Assembly (NCBI RefSeq): GCF_001005315.1
Contig: NZ_LBMG01000050.1
Location: 1 to 42,873 of the forward strand
DNA length: 42,873 nucleotides
Direction of reading: 5' to 3'
Origin: Kordia jejudonensis
GTDB taxonomy: Bacteria; Bacteroidota; Bacteroidia; Flavobacteriales; Flavobacteriaceae
Positions 33,798-42,840 of the stretch are shown here, in pieces. Within the stretch, counting starts at the first letter, position 1. Each line of letters starts with the position of its first letter. The position numbers and the translations under genes are program-made. The notes under the pieces were generated by a model, which was not told the origin of the DNA, did no database searches, and worked only from the letters and a program-made list of their open reading frames with translations.

Positions 33798-34748
33798 ATG
33801 CTTCGCGTTCAAAACGTTTCTTTTTCATACCTAGAAAACACTCCGATTTTAGACAATATTTCTTTTGAAATTCCACAAGGAACGCATGTATCTATTATTG
33901 GCGAAAGTGGTTGTGGAAAAAGTACCTTGCTGAAACTCATTTATGGTTTACATGATTTGGATGCTGGCGAAATATTTTGGAAAGAAGAACAAGTTTTGGG
34001 ACCAGCCTACAACTTAGTGCCAGGTCATGAACGCATGAAATACCTCGCACAAGATTTTGGTTTAATGCCATTCAGTACTGTTTCAGAAAACATTGGAACG
34101 TACTTGTCTAATTTCTATCCTGAAGAGAAAAAAGCACGCATCCAAGAATTGTTAGCAATGGTAGAAATGACCGCATTTGCGAATGTAAAACCAAAACTCC
34201 TAAGTGGCGGACAACAGCAACGTGTCGCTTTAGCAAAAGCTTTAGCACGCGAACCTGAAGTTTTATTGCTGGATGAACCATTTAGTCATATTGACAACTT
34301 CCGAAAAAATAAACTACGCAGAAACCTATTCAACTATCTCAAAAAGGAAAACATTACGTGTATTGTAGCGACACATGACAAAACGGACGCACTTTCCTTT
34401 GCAGATACGACCATTGTATTGCAACGCGGAAAATGTATCGCGAAAAGCAATTCTAAGGAATTATATCAAAATCCACCAAACAAATATGTGGCTTCATTAT
34501 TTGGTGAAGTCAACGAATTGCCTGCAAACTTATTTCCAAACATAGAAACTTCACAAGAAACTATTTTAGTCTATCCGCATCAATTGAAGGTTTCTAAAAA
34601 CTCAGATTTTAAAGTCATTGTACAACAAAGTTATTTCAAAGGACATAATTATTTAGTTGTTGCGAAATATGATGAATTTGAAGTGTTTTTTGAGAGTTTG
34701 GAATTGTTAGAAAATGGAGTTGAGATTGGGTTGAAGATTTTTAAATAA
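33798..34748 (+). CDS. Orphan ABC transporter ATP-binding protein
   Basis: 316 residues. Walker A GESGCGKST is at 35-43, Q-loop Q85, signature LSGGQQQR at 135-142, Walker B VLLLDEPFS at 155-163 and the H-loop in ATHDKTD. The last ~80 residues go beyond the ATPase core and look like a TOBE-type regulatory domain, as in importers of the polyamine/ferric iron/molybdate type. No permease or binding-protein gene lies next to it, so its partner must be elsewhere. Transported substrate unknown. Confidence 0.88.
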   Translation: MLRVQNVSFSYLENTPILDNISFEIPQGTHVSIIGESGCGKSTLLKLIYGLHDLDAGEIFWKEEQVLGPAYNLVPGHERMKYLAQDFGLMPFSTVSENIGTYLSNFYPEEKKARIQELLAMVEMTAFANVKPKLLSGGQQQRVALAKALAREPEVLLLDEPFSHIDNFRKNKLRRNLFNYLKKENITCIVATHDKTDALSFADTTIVLQRGKCIAKSNSKELYQNPPNKYVASLFGEVNELPANLFPNIETSQETILVYPHQLKVSKNSDFKVIVQQSYFKGHNYLVVAKYDEFEVFFESLELLENGVEIGLKIFK

Positions 34749-34893
34749 TAATTCCTTTTCTTTCACACTAGATCATACAATTCGTAAATCTTATATCTAA
34801 AATCAAAATAATTCATATCAAAAGGTAGGACAAAAAGACTTTGAGTTGTTTTATTATACGAGTAACTCACTAATAATCAATTATTACATGCGA

Positions 34894-34901
34894 TATTTTT
34901 G
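34894..34901 (+). promoter_or_regulatory. -7 box upstream of the di-heme lipoprotein
   Basis: TATTTTTG matches TAnnTTTG 29 nt before the ATG at 34931. The rest of the 182-bp gap shows nothing else. Confidence 0.4.
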
Positions 34902-34930
34902 TTATATTAGTGCTCTAACTAAACTAAAAC

Positions 34931-36043
34931 ATGATCAAAAAACTACGTAAAATTGCTATATTAGCAGTGCTTTCTGCTATTTTCTTTTCTTGTTCAGACG
35001 ATAATGACCCTGCGAATCCGCCAAGTTCTGTAGATGACGATTATATTCCAATTCCAACGTCACCAGTTGTATTAGATATGGACAACTTTCCTTTTAATAC
35101 ATTATCAGAATACAATTTTTTTGACGGAGACCTAAAAGATCAAGCACCTGTATTAGGTGTTATTCCTTACGAGCCAATTTCAACATTATTTACCGATTAC
35201 GCCAAAAAGAAGCGTTTCATTTGGATGCCAAGTGATGTACAAGCAACCTATGCTGGCGATACCGAATTGATTGATATGCCTGTAGGAACATTTTTAATAA
35301 AAACATTTTATTACGAAAGTGTACAACCAAGCAATACACCACGTATCATAGAAACACGCTTAATGTTAAAAAAAGCGGACGATTGGTATTTTGCGGATTA
35401 CATTTGGAATGATGAGCAAACAGAAGCTACATTTAGCTTAGACGGTTCGTTTACAAATGTCGATTTCATGGAAAATGGTGTGGCAAAAAGTACCAATTAC
35501 AGAATTCCTTCAGAAGTAGAATGCTTTACCTGTCACAAAAGTGGAACAGCTTCTGTGCCTATCGGAATGAAGCCGCAAAACTTAAACAGTATGTACGATT
35601 ATGTTGATGGAACTGAAAATCAACTACAAAAACTAATTGATGAAGGCTATTTAGAAGACAACTTGCCTGCAACAATCAATACTGTTGTAAAATGGAGCGA
35701 TGAAACACAACCAATCGATTTACGTGTACGTTCATATATTGATATTAATTGTGCACACTGCCATCAAGAATTATCGCATTGTGATTACAGACCTGTACGT
35801 TTTGCCTTTGACGAATCAGCAGACGAAACAAATTTAGGAATTTGCGTAGATCCTGATACTGAAATTTCAGGAATGATCAAAGTTGTAACACCAGGACTAA
35901 AAGAACGTTCCGTAATGTATTACAGAATAAATACAGAAGCCGAAGAATTTAGAATGCCATTACTTGGTAGAAGCATTATTCATGAAGAAGCTGTAGATCT
36001 TATCGGACAGTGGATTGATGGATTGACCAACGAATGTGAATAA
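34931..36043 (+). CDS. Di-heme cytochrome c-like lipoprotein (SO2930/HNE_0200 type)
   Basis: 370 residues. The lipoprotein signal ends at C21 (SAIFFSCSDD). Two heme c motifs are visible: C198-F-T-C201-H202 (VECFTCHKSGTASVPIG) and C274-A-H-C277-H278 (INCAHCHQELSH). The first part has FNTLSEYNFFDGDLKDQAPV and IPYEPISTLFTDYAKKKRF, typical of this family. Covalent heme needs a cytochrome c maturation system encoded elsewhere. It lies 63 bp before the FG-GAP/ASPIC-UnbV protein, probably one transcript; the pair may act in periplasmic or surface electron transfer. Function unproven. Confidence 0.8.
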   Translation: MIKKLRKIAILAVLSAIFFSCSDDNDPANPPSSVDDDYIPIPTSPVVLDMDNFPFNTLSEYNFFDGDLKDQAPVLGVIPYEPISTLFTDYAKKKRFIWMPSDVQATYAGDTELIDMPVGTFLIKTFYYESVQPSNTPRIIETRLMLKKADDWYFADYIWNDEQTEATFSLDGSFTNVDFMENGVAKSTNYRIPSEVECFTCHKSGTASVPIGMKPQNLNSMYDYVDGTENQLQKLIDEGYLEDNLPATINTVVKWSDETQPIDLRVRSYIDINCAHCHQELSHCDYRPVRFAFDESADETNLGICVDPDTEISGMIKVVTPGLKERSVMYYRINTEAEEFRMPLLGRSIIHEEAVDLIGQWIDGLTNECE

Positions 36044-36106
36044 ACTAACAACACAACCAACACTTTGAATTATTTTTTAATACTTCTTAGTAAAAAAAAC
36101 TAGCCT

Positions 36107-39100
36107 ATGAAAAAAATTACCTTACTAATGTGCCTTATTGCTTCCTGCTTTTTTGCAACTGCACAAACTACAGTTGATTGTACTGCAGGAGCCGTAAATA
36201 CAACCTATTGTTATTCCAATGATGATACTACGAGCTTCGTTTTTGTAAGTTCTGACGGATCAGGCTTACAAGTTACCTTCAATGCAGGACAAGTAGAAAA
36301 TACTTGGGACGAATTAATTGTACTCGATTCTGACGGAACGGAAATGTACAATGGATATGGAAATGCTGGAGATTTAACAGGACTTACATTTGTGTCTACT
36401 GGAGATACCATTACCGTTTCTATTGATTCTGATAACACAGTCAATTGTAATGCTAACGGATATACACCATGGGATTTTGATGTAGCATGTTCAACATGTA
36501 CAAATCCAACAGTTGCTTATGCCATTGTAAACGACTGCGCAACAAGTGGTGGTTTTTTAGTTGATGTAAATGTTTCCGATATAGGATCAGCTACATCACT
36601 GACAATTTCTGACAATCAGGGAAGTGCAAGCCAACCATTAACTGCAGCAGGATCTGTTCAATTTGGACCTTTCACCAACGGAACAAATGTTGTCATTTCT
36701 GTTTTAAATGATCAAGATATAAATTGTAATATAAGTAGTAGTGCATTAACACAAAGTATCTGTCCACCACCAGCACCCGTTGGAGTTACCTGTGGTTCAG
36801 GTTCGTCAACTTTTATCTTTACAGAAGAATTTGATCTTGCTTCAGGTTGGACAGGAGATTTAAATAGTGGAAATGGTTCTTGGGAAATTCCTGATGCATC
36901 AGGATCTTCTGGAACTGGACCTGATGCTGCTTTTAGTGGTTCAAACTTTATGAACTTTGAAGCATCTGGAAACACAACGGCTACAGCTTCTGCGGTAAGT
37001 CCAGCAATCGATTTATCAACAGCAACAGATGGCGCTGAACTTTCATTCTACATGCATGCGTATGGAGAAGACATGGGAACATTAAACGTAAATGTCGGTA
37101 CCTCAGTTTCTGGACCTTTCACAACAGTATTTACACAAGTAGGAGAACTACAAGTGAGTGGTGCTGAAGCTTGGATTCCTGTCGGAGTTAACTTAGATGC
37201 ATACTTAGGACAAGTTATCTATTTAGAATTTAGTCATACAGGAACTGGAACTGGTTTTGAAGGCGATATGTCTATAGATTTAGTTCGCGTAGAAACATGC
37301 GGATCGTTCTGTATTGCACCTTCAAGTATCACAGCATCTGCAATTACACAAACCTCAGCAACAATTTCTTGGACAGCTAATAGTGGAGAAACTGCTTGGG
37401 AATACGTTTTACAACCAGCAGGAACAGGAACGCCTACAGGCGCAGGAACTGCTGCAAACACAACAACGATAAACGCAACTACTTTAACTGCTGGAGCTAG
37501 CTATGAAGTATACGTTCGTGCCATTTGCGGATTGGATAGTAGTATTTGGGGCGGACCTTTAACCTTCTCAACTTTAGCACCGCCGCCACCTGCAGATTTT
37601 ACAACGTCTACGGTTTCAACAACAGGAAGCCAAAGAGCTGCTGTTGATATGAATGGCGACTTTTTAGATGATGTCGTTTCTATCGGAAACACCAATATCA
37701 ATATATTTTACCAACAAGCTTCTGGTGGACTAGGTAGCACGGCGACCAATATTACCACTACAAGTGCTGACAATTCGCCTTCTTGGAGTTTGGCCGCCGC
37801 AGATTATGATAGAAATGGATTTACAGATTTATTATACGGTGGAGGAAACGGAGTTACCTTTATGAGAGCAAACGGTACAGGAACAGGATTTACAGAAATT
37901 TCAGGACCAGAATATGTATTCTCACAACGTTCAAACTTTGTAGATTTAAATCAAGATGGACACTTAGATGCTTTTGTATGTCACGATGTAGATCCAAATG
38001 TATATTACATGAACGATGGAAGCGGAAACCTAACCTTTAATCAAGGTGGATTGGGAGACATTGCTGGTGGAGGAAACTACGGTTCTATCTGGATTGATTA
38101 TGATAACGATAGAGATATGGACATGTTCATCGCAAAATGTCGTGGAGGATCATCAACCATCAATATCAATGAAATGCACGAAAATGATGGAACAGGAAGC
38201 TTTACCGAAGTTGCTTCTGCACTAGGTTTGGCAGATCCGATACAAACATGGTCATCTGCTTGGGGAGATTTTGACAATGATGGTGATATGGACGTTTTTG
38301 TAGGCGCAAGTTCTACAGCTAACGGAACACACAAACTCATGCGAAACAATGGAAATAGTACATTTACAGATGTGACGGCTGCTTCAGGAATATTGCCAAA
38401 CTTAACAAATACAGGAATTGAAAATGCTACGTACGATTTTGATAACGACGGAAATTTAGATATTGCATCTAACGGAAGTATTCTTTTCGGAAACGGCGAT
38501 TTAACGTTTACAGTTTATGACAATGTACTTTCTGGAAACAATGGTTCTTTTGGAGATTTAAATAATGATGGATTCATTGATGCAATTTCAGGAACAACCT
38601 TATATACAAACACAACCAACAGCAACAATTGGATCAAAATTACAACGACTGGAGTTGCAAGTAACATTAACGGAATTGGCGCTCGAGTAGAAATTTACAC
38701 TGCTTCAGGAGTTCAAATTCGCGATGTTCGTAGTGGAGAAGGTTTCCGATATATGAGTACACTAAACACACATTTTGGAATTGGTTCGGATACAGCAATT
38801 ACAAATATTTTGATTTACTGGCCATCAGGAACTGTAGACAATGTTCAAAATCCAGCAATTAACACGCACCACATCATTACAGAAGGACAAGCGTTAAGTG
38901 TAGAAGATGAAACTTTATTTGAAAATATTGTCATTCATCCAAATCCTGTTGGAGATATTATGACGATTAACAGTCCTGTGAATTTATCTGGGAAAATTGC
39001 AACCATTTTCAATATTGAAGGAAAACGTGTGATGAACTTAAAGCTAAAAGAACATACCATTGATGTATCAAACTTACGCCAAGGAAACTATATCTTACGT

Positions 39101-39148
39101 TTAGAATCTAATGGAAAAGTACACACGCAGAAATTTATTAAACGCTAA
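36107..39148 (+). CDS. Secreted FG-GAP/ASPIC-UnbV protein with T9SS type A sorting domain
   Basis: 1013 residues. Signal peptide to about 20 (ASCFFATAQ). Then a CUB-like beta domain (about 25-130), a jelly-roll or MAM-like domain (about 235-395: FTEEFDLASGWTGDLNSGNG ... MSIDLVRVETC), a fibronectin III domain (about 400-490: ITASAITQTSATISWTANSG), FG-GAP/VCBS repeats with calcium loops (DMNGDFLDDV, DYDRNGFTDL, DLNQDGHLDA, DFDNDGDMDV), an ASPIC/UnbV segment (NGIGARVEIYTASGVQIRDV ... HFGIGSDTAITNILIYWPSG) and a type A T9SS sorting domain (IHPNPVGDIMTINS). Surface adhesion or binding is likely. It follows the di-heme lipoprotein and ends with a strong terminator. Confidence 0.9.
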   Translation: MKKITLLMCLIASCFFATAQTTVDCTAGAVNTTYCYSNDDTTSFVFVSSDGSGLQVTFNAGQVENTWDELIVLDSDGTEMYNGYGNAGDLTGLTFVSTGDTITVSIDSDNTVNCNANGYTPWDFDVACSTCTNPTVAYAIVNDCATSGGFLVDVNVSDIGSATSLTISDNQGSASQPLTAAGSVQFGPFTNGTNVVISVLNDQDINCNISSSALTQSICPPPAPVGVTCGSGSSTFIFTEEFDLASGWTGDLNSGNGSWEIPDASGSSGTGPDAAFSGSNFMNFEASGNTTATASAVSPAIDLSTATDGAELSFYMHAYGEDMGTLNVNVGTSVSGPFTTVFTQVGELQVSGAEAWIPVGVNLDAYLGQVIYLEFSHTGTGTGFEGDMSIDLVRVETCGSFCIAPSSITASAITQTSATISWTANSGETAWEYVLQPAGTGTPTGAGTAANTTTINATTLTAGASYEVYVRAICGLDSSIWGGPLTFSTLAPPPPADFTTSTVSTTGSQRAAVDMNGDFLDDVVSIGNTNINIFYQQASGGLGSTATNITTTSADNSPSWSLAAADYDRNGFTDLLYGGGNGVTFMRANGTGTGFTEISGPEYVFSQRSNFVDLNQDGHLDAFVCHDVDPNVYYMNDGSGNLTFNQGGLGDIAGGGNYGSIWIDYDNDRDMDMFIAKCRGGSSTININEMHENDGTGSFTEVASALGLADPIQTWSSAWGDFDNDGDMDVFVGASSTANGTHKLMRNNGNSTFTDVTAASGILPNLTNTGIENATYDFDNDGNLDIASNGSILFGNGDLTFTVYDNVLSGNNGSFGDLNNDGFIDAISGTTLYTNTTNSNNWIKITTTGVASNINGIGARVEIYTASGVQIRDVRSGEGFRYMSTLNTHFGIGSDTAITNILIYWPSGTVDNVQNPAINTHHIITEGQALSVEDETLFENIVIHPNPVGDIMTINSPVNLSGKIATIFNIEGKRVMNLKLKEHTIDVSNLRQGNYILRLESNGKVHTQKFIKR

Positions 39149-39172
39149 AAAAAGAATTTTCTTAAAATATAT

Positions 39173-39213
39173 AAAAACTCCAATGCTTTCAAAGTATTGG
39201 AGTTTTTGTTTTT
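39173..39213 (+). terminator. Terminator before the ATPase operon
   Basis: AAAAACTCCAAT (39173-39184) pairs with ATTGGAGTTTTT (39196-39207), extended inwards by GCTT/AAGT pairs, then GTTTTT. The same stem recurs at 42718-42757 after the ATPase genes. Confidence 0.9.
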
Positions 39214-39276
39214 ATGAACAATTTTAAACTTAAAAAACTCCTTGTAAGATATTTTTAACGTGCGACATTTTCATCT

Positions 39277-39300
39277 TACGATAAATTTATCGTATATTTG
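39277..39300 (+). promoter_or_regulatory. 18-bp palindromic operator next to -7 box of the ATPase operon
   Basis: TACGATAAATTTATCGTA (39277-39294) is a perfect palindrome. TATATTTG (39293-39300) matches the -7 consensus and overlaps its end by 2 bp. The ATG follows 17 nt later. A dimeric repressor here would block RNA polymerase; no regulator gene is adjacent. Confidence 0.65.
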
Positions 39301-39317
39301 ATGAAATTGTTAAAGAA

Positions 39318-40526
39318 ATGAAGACGTATAAGTTATCTCCAACACAAGGCACTATTCCTGCTGATAAAGTCGTTGGCAGAAAAAAAGATATTCAAAAATT
39401 GGAAAAAATGCTTGAGTCACAAAGTGTTGTTATTGAAGAAATACGACGCATGGGAAAAACATTATTTCTACAAAAATATAGTGCTTTAGCTAAAGAAAAT
39501 CGACATGTACTATATTTTACACTTCAAGGAGTTACAAGCGTAAATGAACTTATTGATATACTCATTACCGAACTAAGAAACGAACAATCATACAAAGGAT
39601 TAAAAATTGCTTGGGACAAAATTCTTAAAATATACAATTCTACAAAACCTGATATTGATATTGGAGACATTACATTTAAATTACCCGAATTTGAGCGAAA
39701 GTGGAAAGATGCTCTTGCGGCTTGTCTTCAAGATATAGCACACAGAAAGAAAAAAGATAAAGAAACACTTGTCATTATTCTTGATGAGCTTCCTATTATG
39801 ATTTGGAATTGGATTGTGAATGGAAAAGCCGAACAAGCCAAAGAGTTTTTAGATGTATTACGTAAACATAGACAGTTACTTGAAAGCACTGGAAGTGTAC
39901 GTTTTGTTGTTTGTGGATCCATTGGAATGCGAGTGGTTTTGAAAAGATTAAAGGACGAATTTTCATATACCGGAGAACCTTTTAATGATACTGCTCGCTA
40001 TAGTATTGGAGCTATGTCAGATGAAGAAGCTTGTTTTTTATGTGAATGTTTATTTCTTGATGATTTTATAATTGAATCTGAAGAAAATAAAGAAGAACTT
40101 CTAAAAAGCGTTTGTAACTATGCTGAAAATCTTCCTTTCTACATCAATCGTTTGTTTAGTATAATTAGAAATAAATTTGATGATGTATTAAGTATAAAAA
40201 ATATAGAGTCATCCTATAACATACTACTCAATGATCCACAAGAAAGTAAAGTTTTAAAACAATTAGAAGATCGTATTACAACCTATTATCATGAAGAAGA
40301 AGCAAATTGCATGAAAGCAATCTTATCGTTTATTTCTGAAAGAGAGAAGAAAACTTCCCAAAAAAAGATCCTAAAAGAAATTAATTTTAAAGAAGATATT
40401 ATAAAAGAATGCCTTCATACATTACTCTCAGAGAACTATTTAATTCGTGAATTAAATGGTACTAAAAAGCAATTCTCATTCAAATATCAAATTGTAAAAA
40501 AATGGTGGAACATCAACATGGCGTAA
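39318..40526 (+). CDS. Archaeal-type (STAND-like) P-loop ATPase with C-terminal winged helix
   Basis: 402 residues. VVGRKKDIQKLEKML (18-32) is the usual entry to ATPases of the archaeal-ATPase/MNS type. The P-loop reads EEIRRMGKT (40-48): the GKT and RR are kept but the leading glycine is missing. Walker B is LVIILDELP (151-159), with a sensor-like FVVCGSIGM (196-204). The C-terminal part (about 330-395) is a winged helix ending FSFKYQIVKKWW, a family hallmark. Cytosolic. Its end overlaps the next ATPase gene by 25 nt, so the two are made together. Role in defence or regulation is inferred from architecture only. Confidence 0.75.
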   Translation: MKTYKLSPTQGTIPADKVVGRKKDIQKLEKMLESQSVVIEEIRRMGKTLFLQKYSALAKENRHVLYFTLQGVTSVNELIDILITELRNEQSYKGLKIAWDKILKIYNSTKPDIDIGDITFKLPEFERKWKDALAACLQDIAHRKKKDKETLVIILDELPIMIWNWIVNGKAEQAKEFLDVLRKHRQLLESTGSVRFVVCGSIGMRVVLKRLKDEFSYTGEPFNDTARYSIGAMSDEEACFLCECLFLDDFIIESEENKEELLKSVCNYAENLPFYINRLFSIIRNKFDDVLSIKNIESSYNILLNDPQESKVLKQLEDRITTYYHEEEANCMKAILSFISEREKKTSQKKILKEINFKEDIIKECLHTLLSENYLIRELNGTKKQFSFKYQIVKKWWNINMA

Positions 40527-42700
40527 GCTCTTTTTTATCCTTTGGAGCAAAAAGTGTACAACCAGAAATTTTAGAAAAACTTTTAGTTGGACGAGAAAAA
40601 ATTGCCAAAACACTCGAAAAGAAAGTAAAAAATATAGCAAAAGATGGTTTAAATCATCAAGTAATTGTCGTTGGCGCTAGAGGAACTGGAAAAACACATT
40701 TGTTACGAATTTTATATCACAGAGCGCAACCATATATAAAAAAGAACAAAATTGTCGTTGCTTATTTTGCAGAAGAAGAATATGGAATCGCTGATTACTT
40801 AGACTTTATGGTACGTATTCTCAATGCATTTATTCGTTGGAATGAAGAAGATGCGGATTTCTTAAAAGAACAAATGACTATTCTACAAGAAACTCCTAGT
40901 TCGCATCAAGAAGAAACTGTGGAGAGAATTATAAAATCCTATTTAGAAGGAAGACCTTTATTAATTTTAGCCGAAAATTTCAATGATATTTTGGAAACAT
41001 TAAAAAACAAAGGGCAATCTAAATTAAGGGCTTGGCTATATAGAAACGAACGCACTAGTATTATTGCCACAGCACAAGCGTTAAGCGATGATATTGGAAG
41101 AGAAGATCGTCCGTTTTACGGTTTCTTTGAAGAAATACATTTGCAACGTTTAGACTTTGATCAATCCTATGAATTGTTAAAGTCTTTAGCCAATATTGAA
41201 AAACGTGAAGATGTTTTAGAACATTTAAATACAAAAGGATTGGCACAGGTAAAAGCCATTCATCGTTTGGTAAAAGGAAACCACAGATTGTTAGTTACTT
41301 TCTATGAATTCCTAAAAGCAGATTTACTATCTGACTTATCCGTCACATTCATAAAAACATTGAATGATTTAAAACCCTATTACGAAACCTACATTCGTTA
41401 TTTGCCTCCACAACAGCAAAAAATTCTACGTTTTATTGCCATGGCGAAAATTCCGCAACTCGGAAAAGAAATTGCACGACAATGTTTTATTGACCAAAAA
41501 TCATTATCAAAACAACTTAGTGAATTGACCAAAAAGAAACTTGTAGAGGCTATTGTTGACGTAACCGATAAGCGCAACAAACTCTATGATATTTCCGAAC
41601 CTTTATTACGTTTAAGCATTGAAATTGGCGAACACAAAGAAGGAGTCAATGCATTATTTATAGACTTTTTGGCTTTGTATTATGAAAATGAAGAATTAGA
41701 GATTCAAAAGAATCGTTTTTCGGAGATGTTGCTGAAATGTGTGAATGATGCTGATTTACGTAAATATCAATATGAAATTGATGCTAGAGAACGGGCATTG
41801 GAGATTCAGAAGAATTTGGTTAACGAATCAAAAAATAAATATTCTGATAATTTATTTGAAAAAGTCAATAAATTAACAAAAAATGGTAATTATGAAAAAG
41901 CAATAGAAACTCTTGAATTAGAGGAAAAACAATATAAGAAAAGTTGGTTATTCTACATATTTTGGGGTAAACTTTTAGGAGAGTCAGTAAAATTTGCTAA
42001 TAATGAAAAAATATTAAAGTTAGCCAATGAAAAATTCGAAAAAGCAGTTGAAATAAACTCTAATGATGAATATTTATTTTCTTATTGGGGAAAAACATTA
42101 GTTGGCTTATCTAGAATAAATAATAGTAAAAAACTAATTAATTTAGCTATTGAAAAATTTAAAAAAGCAGTTGAAATAAGCCCGGAAAATAATTTTTATA
42201 TTTATGAATTAGCTGTAGCTCTGATCACTTTAGGAGATATGACTAATGACAAAAACACATTAGATATAGCTATCAAAAAATTTGAGTTTTTAATAAAAAC
42301 CTCCCCTAATGAACCTGACTATTTATTAGGACTAGCGACTGCAATTCTAATTTCAAATAAGTTTGAAAAATCTGAAAAAATAAAAGTGAAATATTTAAAG
42401 TTATTTTTAAATTATTTTATTTCAATGCAAAAAGGAAATTTTATAGATTTTGATTTTATCAATGTTACAATTTTATTGATGTTATTTAGTAAGAGCTTTT
42501 TAGATGTTGAAAAATGTTTAAAATTAGAAAAAGCAATATCTATAAACTTAAGCAAACCTGAGGAGTTAAAGACGAACTATCTCTATCTTAAAACCTACCG
42601 AAAAGTAATTTTACAAGGAGAAAAGCAAGCACTATATGAACTCCCAAAAGAACAACGCGAGTTTTTTGAAGAGGAAATTTTAGCGAAACATAAAAAATAA
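40502..42700 (+). CDS. P-loop ATPase with winged helix and C-terminal TPR-like region
   Basis: 732 residues. LLVGREKIAKTLEKKV precedes Walker A VVGARGTGKTHLL (56-68, K64/T65). The Walker B position reads PLLILAENFNDIL (152-164): alanine replaces the metal-binding aspartate, while the glutamate is kept. A winged helix follows (about 302-375: LPPQQQKILRFIAMAKIPQLG, DQKSLSKQLSELTKKKLVEAI). Residues about 450-640 contain TPR-like units (YEKAIETLELEE, LANEKFEKAVEINSNDEYLFSYWGKTL). Hand counts of 60-bp lines give 30-32% GC in the ATPase half (two lines) but 15-23% from 41821 on (three lines), so the sensor-like half may have a separate origin. Starts at ATG 40502 inside the previous gene. Confidence 0.75.
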   Translation: MVEHQHGVSSFLSFGAKSVQPEILEKLLVGREKIAKTLEKKVKNIAKDGLNHQVIVVGARGTGKTHLLRILYHRAQPYIKKNKIVVAYFAEEEYGIADYLDFMVRILNAFIRWNEEDADFLKEQMTILQETPSSHQEETVERIIKSYLEGRPLLILAENFNDILETLKNKGQSKLRAWLYRNERTSIIATAQALSDDIGREDRPFYGFFEEIHLQRLDFDQSYELLKSLANIEKREDVLEHLNTKGLAQVKAIHRLVKGNHRLLVTFYEFLKADLLSDLSVTFIKTLNDLKPYYETYIRYLPPQQQKILRFIAMAKIPQLGKEIARQCFIDQKSLSKQLSELTKKKLVEAIVDVTDKRNKLYDISEPLLRLSIEIGEHKEGVNALFIDFLALYYENEELEIQKNRFSEMLLKCVNDADLRKYQYEIDARERALEIQKNLVNESKNKYSDNLFEKVNKLTKNGNYEKAIETLELEEKQYKKSWLFYIFWGKLLGESVKFANNEKILKLANEKFEKAVEINSNDEYLFSYWGKTLVGLSRINNSKKLINLAIEKFKKAVEISPENNFYIYELAVALITLGDMTNDKNTLDIAIKKFEFLIKTSPNEPDYLLGLATAILISNKFEKSEKIKVKYLKLFLNYFISMQKGNFIDFDFINVTILLMLFSKSFLDVEKCLKLEKAISINLSKPEELKTNYLYLKTYRKVILQGEKQALYELPKEQREFFEEEILAKHKK

Positions 42701-42717
42701 TAATGTACTCAAAATAC

Positions 42718-42757
42718 AAAACTCCAATGCTACTCAGTGTTGGAGTTTTTGTTTTTT
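42718..42757 (+). terminator. Terminator after the ATPase operon
   Basis: AAAACTCCAA (42718-42727) pairs with TTGGAGTTTT (42740-42749), then TGTTTTTT. The stem and the next ~25 bp resemble 39173-39240. Confidence 0.9.
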
Positions 42758-42808
42758 CAGACAGTTTTTAAATTAAAATAGTTTAAAACGTATTTGTTAT
42801 TTCTTACT

Positions 42809-42840
42809 GTTATGTGAAGCTGCATCAAGTTCAGCTTGAG
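42809..42840. repeat. Fragment of the dispersed repeat
   Basis: GTTATGTGAAGCTGCATCAA followed by GTTCAGCTTGAGG is the second palindromic module (CTGnATCAAGTTCAG) in worn form. The remaining bases to the window end show no gene. Confidence 0.6.

Noticed and set aside
39173-42757. ATPase pair as a transposon with the twin terminators as ends
   Set aside because: The repeats are direct, not inverted, lie in terminator hairpins, and neither gene has a transposase fold or DDE motif.
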